Below, one piece after another: positions 1-5,140 of a DNA stretch of 8,706 nt (position 1 is the stretch's first letter; every line of letters starts with the position of its first letter). The DNA comes from an uncultured Lachnospiraceae bacterium (GTDB taxonomy: Bacteria; Bacillota; Clostridia; Lachnospirales; Lachnospiraceae), in NCBI GenBank assembly GCA_910588405.1, contig CAJUPT010000098.1, forward strand, positions 1 through 8,706, in the 5' to 3' direction. Below the pieces are notes generated by a model. That model searched no databases, was not told the origin of the DNA, and was given only the letters and a program-made list of their open reading frames with translations. Both the position numbers and the translations under genes were made by a program.

Positions 1-1
1 C

Positions 2-35
2 GCACATAAGGGTCTAAAGAACAGACCCTAAGTGC
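2..35 (+). other. Leader stem-loop upstream of the first shell gene
   Basis: AGGGTCT (9-15) and AGACCCT (23-29) form a perfect 7-bp stem around the loop AAAGAAC. Below it, GCAC (2-5) can pair with GTGC (32-35) across a small asymmetric internal loop. No run of T follows, so this does not look like an intrinsic terminator. It could be an RNA-processing or stability element between the preceding gene and the shell gene, or the end of a repeat element lying mostly outside the window. The pairing is seen directly; the role is unknown. Confidence 0.5.
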
Positions 36-50
36 TCATTGCGATGGTAG

Positions 51-73
51 GGGAGTTGCGGAACTGTAAATAG
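51..73 (+). repeat. Leader direct repeat, copy 1
   Basis: The 18 bases GGGAGTTGCGGAACTGTA recur exactly at 1910-1927. One mismatched base and a shared ATAG follow, giving 22 of 23 identical. This copy ends just before the ribosome binding site of the tailed shell gene. Its centre AGTT-GCGG-AACT is a small inverted repeat. It may be an operator, an RNA-processing site or the trace of a duplication. I see no convincing -35/-10 pair around it. Confidence 0.7.
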
Positions 74-88
74 AAGGGAGGTGGGAGC

Positions 89-919
89 ATGAATAAGAGT
101 TTAGGGCTTATAGAGACAGAAGGGCTGGCCGCAGGCATCGAAGCGGCGGATGCGGCGGTGAAGTCGGCCAACGTAGAGCTGATCGGCTATGAGCTGACAA
201 AAGGCGGGGGCTGGACGACCGTGAAGATTCAGGGCGACGTAGGGGCGGTGAAGGCAGCCGTGGACGCGGCCAGGATGGCAGCCGCCAAAGTAAACCGGGT
301 GGTGAGCACCCGTGTGATTCCCCGTCCCTCCGCCGGACTTGACATGCTGGTGCATAACCCGGATACCGTCGGGGATTCTTCGGAGAAACCGGATGCGCCG
401 AAACCGCCCACACCGCCGGATAATTTGAAGAAGGCGAAAGAAAAAGAAGACGCGAAGCCGGAAGGGACAGAGACGTCCGCAGAGGAAATGAAGCCTGTGA
501 AGGGGGCGGAACCTGCGAAGACAGAAACATACGCGGAAGAAGTGAAGCCTGTAAAAGACGTCAAACCTGCGGAGGAGGAGGCGTTTGCAGAGGACACAAA
601 ACCTGCAAAGCCGGAGACGGCTGCGGAGGACGCAAAACCTGCGGAGCCGGAGACGGCTGCGGAAGAAGTGAAACCTGCGGAGGCGGAGATGCCTGCGGAG
701 GACGCAAAACCTGCGGAGGCGGAGATGCCTGCGGAGGAAGAAAAGCCCGCAAAGTCGGAAGCGCCTGTGGAGGAAGTAAAACCTGCTGAAGCGGAAATGG
801 CTGCGGAGGAAACAAAACCCGCGGAGGAATCTGACCCGGCGGAGCCGGACGAAAAGCCGGCGGCCCCGAAGGGACGCAGGGGAGGAAAGCGTAACAATAA
901 ACGGGAAACGACAGAATAA
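89..919 (+). CDS. BMC-H shell protein with a long repetitive C-terminal tail (PduK-like position)
   Basis: A hexamer-forming microcompartment shell protein with an unusual tail. Residues 1-80 are one complete BMC domain: LGLIETEGL at the start, the pore-region loop KGGGW near 38-42, GDVGAVKAAVDA near 49-60, and VIPRP at 76-80. Typical BMC-H proteins are about 90-100 residues; this one has 276. A Pro-rich linker (about 91-112) leads into a Lys/Pro/Ala/Glu-rich tail. From residue 159 to 242 the tail consists of seven 12-residue units of the pattern KPA[E/K]xExxAE, preceded by a looser unit at 141-152. It ends in a basic segment KGRRGGKRNNKR (261-272). There is no cysteine, so it lacks the iron-sulfur type tail reported for enterobacterial PduK, although the position next to pduJ and pduL matches pduK. 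The tail is probably disordered; which face of the shell it leaves from is unknown. The start is fixed by GGGAGGTG at 76-83. Confidence 0.9.
   Translation: MNKSLGLIETEGLAAGIEAADAAVKSANVELIGYELTKGGGWTTVKIQGDVGAVKAAVDAARMAAAKVNRVVSTRVIPRPSAGLDMLVHNPDTVGDSSEKPDAPKPPTPPDNLKKAKEKEDAKPEGTETSAEEMKPVKGAEPAKTETYAEEVKPVKDVKPAEEEAFAEDTKPAKPETAAEDAKPAEPETAAEEVKPAEAEMPAEDAKPAEAEMPAEEEKPAKSEAPVEEVKPAEAEMAAEETKPAEESDPAEPDEKPAAPKGRRGGKRNNKRETTE
563..814 (+). repeat. Seven 36-bp tandem repeats inside the shell gene tail
   Basis: Seven consecutive in-frame 36-bp units encode residues 159-242. The units beginning at 671 and 707 differ at only 2 of 36 bases, which suggests recent duplication by slippage or unequal recombination. 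The others have diverged but keep the KPA...AE[D/E] register. All units are multiples of three, so copy number can change without breaking the frame. Confidence 0.9.
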
Positions 920-927
920 TATAGATT

Positions 928-932
928 GGAGG
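928..932 (+). promoter_or_regulatory. Ribosome binding site fixing the second shell gene start
   Basis: GGAGG lies 8 bases before the ATG at 941. A possible in-frame TTG start at 926 would put this site inside the coding sequence and add MEVIV ahead of a conserved PduJ-type N-terminus, so 941 is preferred. Confidence 0.85.
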
Positions 933-940
933 TCATTGTT

Positions 941-1216
941 ATGGGTGAAGCGCTCGGCATGATTGAGACAAAAGGCCTTGTGGGAGCCATCGAGGCGGCC
1001 GATGCCATGACAAAATCAGCGAATGTTACGCTGATTGGTTATGAGAAGATTGGTTCCGGACTGGTGACCGTGATGGTTCGCGGAGACGTAGGCGCAGTGA
1101 AGGCGTCGGTAGACGCAGGCGCCGCCGCCGCTGAAAAAGTGGGTGAGATCGTATCACAGCACGTTATTCCGCGTCCCCATACGGATGTGGAGAAAATCCT
1201 TCCGAAGACTTTGTGA
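941..1216 (+). CDS. pduJ: BMC-H hexameric shell protein, PduA/PduJ type
   Basis: A canonical 91-residue microcompartment shell protein that forms hexameric tiles of the facets. The whole length is one BMC domain: ALGMIETKGLVGAIEAADAM at the N-terminus, the pore loop KIGSG, RGDVGAVKASVDAGAAAA, and HVIPRPHTDVEKILPK at the end. It is very close to enterobacterial PduA and PduJ. The KIGSG loop, with its serine, lines the pore known in PduA to pass 1,2-propanediol. Its location just before pduL suggests pduJ, but PduA and PduJ cannot be told apart from sequence alone. It starts 21 bases after the tailed shell gene stops, so the two are co-transcribed and presumably mix in one shell. Its pore loop differs from KGGGW in the neighbour, so the two pores may differ in selectivity. 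Confidence 0.93.
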   Translation: MGEALGMIETKGLVGAIEAADAMTKSANVTLIGYEKIGSGLVTVMVRGDVGAVKASVDAGAAAAEKVGEIVSQHVIPRPHTDVEKILPKTL

Positions 1217-1231
1217 GAGGAGGGGTAATCC

Positions 1232-1882
1232 GTGGAGAAAAGTCAATTCGCCCAGAAAGAATTTCTGATCCTTCTGGTGCGGCTGGTGATGGAAGAACTG
1301 CGCAAATGGGAGCGCTCCGTTCCAATCGGCGTTTCAAACCGCCATATCCATCTGGATCGGGCGGATATGGATATCCTGTTTGGGGCTGACAGTGAGCCGA
1401 CGAGGATAAAAGACCTGGTTCAGCCGGGTCAGTATGCCGCTGCGGAAACGGTGACGCTTCAGGGGCCGAAGGGCGAACTGAAACGGGTGCGCGTGCTTGC
1501 CCCTTTGCGCAGTGAAGCCCAGGTGGAAATCTCCATCGGAGACAGCTATGTGCTTGGCGTCCGCCTGCCTGTCCGGGAGTCCGGAATGCTGGAAGGGACG
1601 CCGGGCGTAAGGGTGATCGGGCCGAAGGGGGAGGTGGAGCTGAAACGGGGCACCATCGCCGCCCTCCGCCATATTCATCTGGATTCGGCGACGGCAAAAC
1701 GGATGGGCGTACATGATAAGCAGATGGTACGGGTGGAGATCGGGGGCCTGCGGGGCGCGACGTTAAACAATGTGCTGCTGCGGGTATCTGATGTGTTCGC
1801 GCCGGAGATGCATATTGACGTGGAAGAAGCCAATGCCCTGGGCGTGAAAAACGGCGATCGGGCATACATTGTTTTGGACTAG
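1232..1882 (+). CDS. pduL: Phosphate propanoyltransferase PduL
   Basis: PduL converts propanoyl-CoA (or acetyl-CoA) and phosphate to the acyl-phosphate and free CoA, recycling CoA inside the microcompartment. The 216 residues contain the duplicated PduL fold. The first metal-binding motif is SNRHIHL (His38, His40), the second is RHIHL (His147, His149), and His194 in PEMHID completes the set; these match the zinc ligands of the family. Residues 1-30 precede the first domain and contain a hydrophobic amphipathic helix (about 9-26, EFLILLVRLVMEELRKW), consistent with the encapsulation peptide seen on shell-associated PduL. The start is GTG, preceded by GAGAGGAGG at 1215-1223. The gap from the shell gene stop is 15 bases. 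Length and motifs look intact. Confidence 0.95.
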   Translation: MEKSQFAQKEFLILLVRLVMEELRKWERSVPIGVSNRHIHLDRADMDILFGADSEPTRIKDLVQPGQYAAAETVTLQGPKGELKRVRVLAPLRSEAQVEISIGDSYVLGVRLPVRESGMLEGTPGVRVIGPKGEVELKRGTIAALRHIHLDSATAKRMGVHDKQMVRVEIGGLRGATLNNVLLRVSDVFAPEMHIDVEEANALGVKNGDRAYIVLD

Positions 1883-1909
1883 AAAACAGCAACGGAACGT
1901 ACAAGCGAC

Positions 1910-1932
1910 GGGAGTTGCGGAACTGTATATAG
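1910..1932 (+). repeat. Leader direct repeat, copy 2
   Basis: This is the second copy of GGGAGTTGCGGAACTGTA, again followed by one variable base and ATAG, in the 57-base gap between pduL and eutJ. It ends 7 bases before the eutJ start. As in copy 1, it sits immediately upstream of a translation start, which argues for a leader function or for duplication of a leader rather than chance. Confidence 0.7.
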
Positions 1933-1939
1933 GAAGAAA

Positions 1940-2776
1940 ATGGTGCTTATGAGTCGCGATTTGGCGCAGTGCAATGAGACACTGCTGGAATTTGAACGTT
2001 TAATAGAAAACGGTGAAAAGAAAGACTGGGAAGGCACTTTGCGCACTGGTGTGGATCTGGGTACCGCAAACATCGTCCTGGCGGTGGTGGATGAGGGGAA
2101 CCGGCCTGTGGCCGGCGCCACTTATCCGTCCACCGTGGTTCGGGACGGCATTGTGGTGGATTACATAGGAGCCGTGCAGGCTGTGACAAAGCTGAAGAGC
2201 CAGCTGGAAGAACTGCTTGGCGAGACGCTGGAGGCAGGCGCCTGCGCGATTCCCCCGGGGATTCTTGCCGGAAATGTGAAAGCTATCGGAAACGTGGTGG
2301 AGGCGGCCGGGTTCCGGCTGACTGAAATTGTAGACGAACCTACCGCTGCCGCCTCTGTCCTTGGCATTACGGACGGAGCGGTGGTGGATGTGGGCGGCGG
2401 AACCACGGGGATCAGCATTCTGAAGAACGGGAAAGTCATTTATACGAGCGATGAGCCGACGGGGGGAACCCATATGACGCTGGTGCTGGCAGGCTTTTAC
2501 GGATGCGGCACCCAGAAGGCAGAGCTGATGAAGCGGGATCTTACCCAGGAGGCAAACGTATTCCCGGTCGTGAAGCCGGTCGTGGAAAAAATGGCCTCGA
2601 TTGTCAGGCAGAGCCTGGATAAATGCCCTGCGGACACGGTCTATGTGGTAGGCGGCGCATGCTGTTTTACCCAGTTTGAGTCGGTTTTTGAGAAATGCCT
2701 CGGCATTCCGGTGATAAAGCCGGCGGCGCCGCTTCTGGTCACGCCTTTGGGCATTGCCATGAACTGTACCGGGTAA
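1940..2776 (+). CDS. eutJ: EutJ-family actin/Hsp70-fold ATPase
   Basis: A 278-residue member of the EutJ family, whose members have the sugar kinase/Hsp70/actin fold and are thought to act as chaperones or assembly factors in microcompartment operons. The ATPase motifs are visible in order: phosphate-1 loop TGVDLGTANIVLAV (36-49), DEPTAAASVLG (132-142), phosphate-2 loop VVDVGGGTTGISIL (148-161), and the adenosine-type motif VYVVGGACC (234-242). About 35 residues precede the first motif and look helical (NETLLEFERLIENG), as is usual in the family. Its place between pduL and the PduM-like gene agrees with pdu loci of lactobacilli as I recall them. The ATG at 1940 lies only 3 bases after AGGAAG (1931-1936). 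GTG at 1943 or ATG at 1949 are possible, so the exact start is uncertain by up to three codons. Confidence 0.9.
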   Translation: MVLMSRDLAQCNETLLEFERLIENGEKKDWEGTLRTGVDLGTANIVLAVVDEGNRPVAGATYPSTVVRDGIVVDYIGAVQAVTKLKSQLEELLGETLEAGACAIPPGILAGNVKAIGNVVEAAGFRLTEIVDEPTAAASVLGITDGAVVDVGGGTTGISILKNGKVIYTSDEPTGGTHMTLVLAGFYGCGTQKAELMKRDLTQEANVFPVVKPVVEKMASIVRQSLDKCPADTVYVVGGACCFTQFESVFEKCLGIPVIKPAAPLLVTPLGIAMNCTG

Positions 2777-2783
2777 GGGGGTG
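2777..2783 (+). promoter_or_regulatory. Ribosome binding site favouring a TTG start at 2790
   Basis: GGGGGTG immediately follows the eutJ stop and leaves 6 bases before TTG at 2790. The in-frame GTG at 2781 lies inside this motif and would lack proper spacing. The choice changes the protein by three residues. Confidence 0.55.
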
Positions 2784-2789
2784 AGGCCA

Positions 2790-3638
2790 TTGAAGGAGCG
2801 GGAGCAACATATCCGCGGCATTATCGCCCAGATAATTGCCGAGCGGGTCGTGGAAAAGCTTTTGGAACGCCAGAAGCAGGCGCTGGTAGTCTATACCGGT
2901 TCCAATATGGGCATAGAGGCGGGGCTTAAGTGTCTGCGGACGCTGCGCCAGGAAGAAGGCTTTACCTATCGGGTGCTGCTTACCCGCAGCGCAGCCGGGA
3001 TGCTGGACGCGGCGGCGATCCGCGAAGCCCTGGAACCAGAGGAAATGTGGACGGAGACGCCCGGCGATTCACCGGAAGTCTTGACCGCCCGCTATGACAC
3101 GATTCTGGTGCCTGCCTTAACGGTGAATACAGCGGCCCATGTGGCCGGGTGTATGGCGGACACCCCGGCCGCGGCCATTATTCTGGATGGGCTGATGCGG
3201 GGGAAAAATGTGGTGGCGGCGGTGGATGGCTGCTGCCCGGACAATCCGGAGCGTATCCGCAGAGGGTTTCATATGACGGAAGCCCTGAAAAAAAAGCTGC
3301 GGGAAAACAAGAATGCGCTGAGAGAGTTTGGCGCGGTTCTGACCACCTCGGATCGTCTGGGGGAAGCGGCTTTGAAGGCCGTCACCTCCTTTGCCGCAAA
3401 ACCTGCTCTCCAAAAAACGAAGGGGCAGGCCGGCGAAGGAGTGAACCGGCGGACAGAGACAAAGACGGCTGCCGGCATATTCCATGCGTCGATGGAAGGG
3501 CGGGTATTCAGCGGAAAGCATGTCAGGGCTTATCCCGACCATTCCACGATTCTGGTTCCCCCGCGGACGATTATTACCCAGCTGGCCTCTGACGAGGCGC
3601 GCGGGCGGGACATTCGCATCGAAATTGAAGCTTTATAA
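2790..3638 (+). CDS. BMC-associated flavoprotein-fold protein with PduM-like ends
   Basis: The central part resembles the flavoprotein (FMN-binding, phosphopantothenoylcysteine decarboxylase-like) family. A beta strand LVVYTGS (about 32-38) is followed by a second strand YRVLLTRSAA (about 60-69). The segment ILVPALTVNTAAHVAGCMAD (about 105-124) then recalls the PAsxNTxxKxAxGxAD motif of that family. Cys120 and the CC of DGCCPD (about 148-149) are notable, but no catalytic role can be assigned. The N-terminus carries an amphipathic helix (IIAQIIAERVVEKLLER), a plausible encapsulation peptide. After a variable linker (about 203-226), the C-terminus EGRVFSG...TIITQLASDEARGRDIRIEI resembles the end of enterobacterial PduM as I remember it, and the gene lies at the pduM position between pduL/eutJ and pduN. 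The enzymatic activity is unknown; a structural or flavin-dependent role in the microcompartment is inferred. An alternative GTG start lies at 2781. Confidence 0.8.
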   Translation: MKEREQHIRGIIAQIIAERVVEKLLERQKQALVVYTGSNMGIEAGLKCLRTLRQEEGFTYRVLLTRSAAGMLDAAAIREALEPEEMWTETPGDSPEVLTARYDTILVPALTVNTAAHVAGCMADTPAAAIILDGLMRGKNVVAAVDGCCPDNPERIRRGFHMTEALKKKLRENKNALREFGAVLTTSDRLGEAALKAVTSFAAKPALQKTKGQAGEGVNRRTETKTAAGIFHASMEGRVFSGKHVRAYPDHSTILVPPRTIITQLASDEARGRDIRIEIEAL

Positions 3639-3643
3639 AGCTT
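3628..3643. repeat. Perfect 16-bp palindrome over the stop codon
   Basis: AAGCTTTATAAAGCTT is a perfect inverted repeat containing the TAA stop at 3636-3638. It could be a protein-binding site. As RNA it would need to open a loop at its centre, so a hairpin is weaker than the symmetry suggests. It may also mark the left edge of the non-coding interval that follows. Confidence 0.5.
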
Positions 3644-3657
3644 GAAAGCAAAAGGAC

Positions 3658-3677
3658 ATGTCTGCTGACGCAGACAT
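3658..3677 (+). other. Perfect stem-loop downstream of the flavoprotein gene
   Basis: ATGTCTGC (3658-3665) and GCAGACAT (3670-3677) form a perfect 8-bp stem with tetraloop TGAC. It is followed by TATCAAAT rather than a T tract, so it is not a standard intrinsic terminator. It lies outside the larger closed structure at 3687-3860 and may act as an RNA-processing or stability element. Confidence 0.65.
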
Positions 3678-3686
3678 TATCAAATA

Positions 3687-3860
3687 TGAAAGTAGATTGC
3701 TCCGTGCTTACGCACTCCCGCGATCTACCCCGGATATTCGCAATCCGTGCTATCGCACTATTTGCTCATACCCGGGGTGCGCCAAATGTCCATAGATGCT
3801 CTCATGCATACCCGCAGGGCACTTAGCATGTCGCATCTAAGTCCACTTGGCTTACTTTCA
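3687..3860 (+). other. Multi-arm inverted-repeat element before pduN (possible structured RNA or MITE-like insertion)
   Basis: This 174-base stretch is bounded by TGAAAGTA (3687-3694) and its complement TACTTTCA (3853-3860). Arm 1 pairs GTAGATTGC (3692-3700) with GCGATCTAC (3720-3728), with one G-T wobble; its inner hairpin is GTGC-TTAC-GCAC (3704-3715). Arm 2 pairs ACCCCGG (3727-3733) with CCGGGGT (3772-3778); inside are GCAA/TTGC and the hairpin GTGC-TATC-GCAC (3747-3758). Arm 3 pairs GCCAA (3781-3785) with TTGGC (3847-3851), TAGATGC (3793-3799) with GCATCTA (3833-3839), and CATGC (3803-3807) with GCATG (3826-3830). Arm ends overlap slightly, so not all pairs form at once. I find no coding sequence and do not recognise a known riboswitch; the conserved cobalamin-riboswitch core is not apparent. 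It could be a dispersed palindromic repeat that entered the operon, or a regulatory RNA. The closing stem ends 6 bases before the pduN ribosome binding site. Confidence 0.7.
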
Positions 3861-3866
3861 AAGTAT

Positions 3867-3872
3867 AGGTGG
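3867..3872 (+). promoter_or_regulatory. Ribosome binding site of pduN next to the structured element
   Basis: AGGTGG lies 6 bases before the pduN ATG at 3879. It begins 6 bases after the outer closing stem of the upstream element, so folding there could influence ribosome access or protect the downstream transcript. Confidence 0.7.
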
Positions 3873-3878
3873 TAAAAA

Positions 3879-4145
3879 ATGTATCTGGGAAGAGTGATCG
3901 GAACAGTAGTTTCTACCAGTAAAAATGAAAGCCTGGTCGGCATGAAGCTGCTGATGGTGGAGAAGCTGAATGAGCGGCTGGAGCGGGAGGGCTCTACGGA
4001 GATTGCGGTGGATTCCGTGGGAGCCGGTACCGGTGAGCTGGTTCTTGTCTGCAAGGGCAGCTCGGCGCGCTATGTGTTCGGCGACGGCTCGGCTCCGGTG
4101 GACACGTCTATCGTGGGCATCGTAGATACGGTGGAGGTGAGCTGA
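3879..4145 (+). CDS. pduN: BMC-P pentameric shell protein PduN/EutN
   Basis: The 88-residue EutN/CcmL/PduN family protein forms pentamers that cap the vertices of the polyhedral shell. The family N-terminus MYLGRVIGTVVSTSKNESLVGMKLL is evident. It is followed by the central ELVLVCKGSSARYVFG segment and the ending DTSIVGIVDTVEV, which is typical of the family (variants of IVGIVD). Length is normal and no residue seems missing. The gene follows the palindromic interval. Its TGA stop overlaps the ATG of pduO by one base (TGATG), so translation of the two is probably coupled. Gene order assigns it as pduN; eutN is an equally valid family name. Confidence 0.95.
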   Translation: MYLGRVIGTVVSTSKNESLVGMKLLMVEKLNERLEREGSTEIAVDSVGAGTGELVLVCKGSSARYVFGDGSAPVDTSIVGIVDTVEVS

Positions 4146-5128
4146 TGGCAAATTTGTACACAAAGACGGGCGACAAAGGCCAGACCAGTCTGGTGGGCGG
4201 TTCGAGGATCAGCAAATCGGATCCTCAGGTAGAGTGCTACGGCACCATTGACGAGGCGAACTCCATGCTGGGCCTGGCTTATTCCCATACCGGCCAGGAG
4301 TATATCCGAAATACGATACACGCGATTCAGGGAAGGCTGTTTTCCCTGGCGGCAGAGCTGGCCAGCGACGCGGAAGGCATTTCCGGGTTAAAGGGCCTGA
4401 TCGGTGAGGAGGATGTGTCTTTCCTGGAGAATGTGGTTGACACATGCACGGAGACCACGGGAAAAATGACTCATTTTGTGATTCCCGGCGTGGATCCGGC
4501 ATCCTCCGCCCTCCATGTGGCCAGAACCATCGTGCGGCGGGCGGAACGGCGCATGGTGGAGCTGTCAGGCATCCGTCCCGTGCGTGAGACGCTGATGCGC
4601 TATACCAACCGTTTATCCGACGCCATTTACGCGCTGGCACGCCTGCAGGAGGAAACCGTGGCCGAGGCGCGGATGCGGGAAAAGGTGACGGATCTGGTAA
4701 AGCATGCGCTGGCAGGGCAGGGGGACGGCCTTCCGCCGATTTCCCTGGAGGTTCTTGAGCGCATGGCAGGGCGGGCGAAGGAGAGAGCCGGACAACTTGG
4801 CGTTCCGGTGGTCTTTTCCGCCGTTGACAGCGGCGGGAACCTGCTTTTGCTGGAGCGGATGGAAGGCGCGCTGCCGGGCAGCGTGGAGGTATCGGCCGGC
4901 AAGGCGTATACGGCCAACGCATTCCATATGCCGACTCACGAGCTGGGGCAGGCGGCGCAGCCGGGTGGTTCCCTCTATGGGATCGGAAACGCTGCCCCCG
5001 GGAAGATTATTCTCTTTGGGGGAGGCTTCCCCTATGTGTCAGGGGGCACGGTTGCGGGCGGCATCGGCGTATCCGGCGGTACGGTAGAACAGGACATGGA
5101 GATTGCGCGTTACGCGATGTCTGTTTAA
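4145..5128 (+). CDS. pduO: Cob(I)alamin adenosyltransferase PduO with C-terminal GlcG/HbpS domain
   Basis: A two-domain PduO of 327 residues. Residues 1-185 are the PduO-type ATP:cob(I)alamin adenosyltransferase, which transfers adenosyl from ATP to cob(I)alamin to make the cofactor of B12-dependent diol dehydratase. The N-terminal ATP-binding stretch is YTKTGDKGQTSLVGG (5-19), then YGTIDEANSMLGLA (32-45). The core motif FVIPG (111-115) includes a phenylalanine corresponding to the one implicated in displacing the lower B12 ligand. LHVARTIVRRAERRM (123-137) and RYTNRLSDAIYALAR (152-166) complete the active site. Residues about 199-327 are a GlcG/HbpS-like domain (DUF336), including SAVDSGGNLLLLERM and the Gly-rich FGGGFPYVSGGTVAGGIGVSGG; in Salmonella PduO the equivalent domain binds heme. 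The same fusion occurs in enterobacterial PduO. This gene is the main evidence that the operon serves a B12-dependent enzyme rather than a glycyl-radical enzyme. Confidence 0.95.
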   Translation: MANLYTKTGDKGQTSLVGGSRISKSDPQVECYGTIDEANSMLGLAYSHTGQEYIRNTIHAIQGRLFSLAAELASDAEGISGLKGLIGEEDVSFLENVVDTCTETTGKMTHFVIPGVDPASSALHVARTIVRRAERRMVELSGIRPVRETLMRYTNRLSDAIYALARLQEETVAEARMREKVTDLVKHALAGQGDGLPPISLEVLERMAGRAKERAGQLGVPVVFSAVDSGGNLLLLERMEGALPGSVEVSAGKAYTANAFHMPTHELGQAAQPGGSLYGIGNAAPGKIILFGGGFPYVSGGTVAGGIGVSGGTVEQDMEIARYAMSV

Positions 5129-5140
5129 GGAGGAAATGCA

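Noticed and set aside
563..919. Histone-H1-like or TonB-like identity for the Lys/Pro/Ala tail
   Set aside because: Similarity is compositional only. The protein starts with a full BMC domain and lacks a membrane anchor or TonB C-terminal domain.
229..1008. Long open frame on the minus strand across the tailed shell gene, Ser/Ala/Gly-repeat protein
   Set aside because: It is the antisense image of the GC-rich KPAE repeats, has no ribosome binding site context of note, and covers two well-supported shell genes.
3149..3592. A + strand 147-codon frame inside the flavoprotein gene
   Set aside because: It is fully nested in another frame of a gene with clear family motifs, and its Gly/Arg-rich sequence matches no known fold.
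3658..3677. Intrinsic terminator
   Set aside because: The stem is perfect but no T tract follows, and operon genes continue directly downstream.
3628..3860. CRISPR array or integron attC site
   Set aside because: There are no regularly spaced direct repeats with unique spacers, and no attC core sequences at the ends; the structure is inverted repeats.
3639..3878. Cobalamin riboswitch before pduN/pduO
   Set aside because: It would make sense for the pathway, but I cannot find the conserved B12-box style core, and the layout of self-contained palindromic arms differs from that riboswitch.
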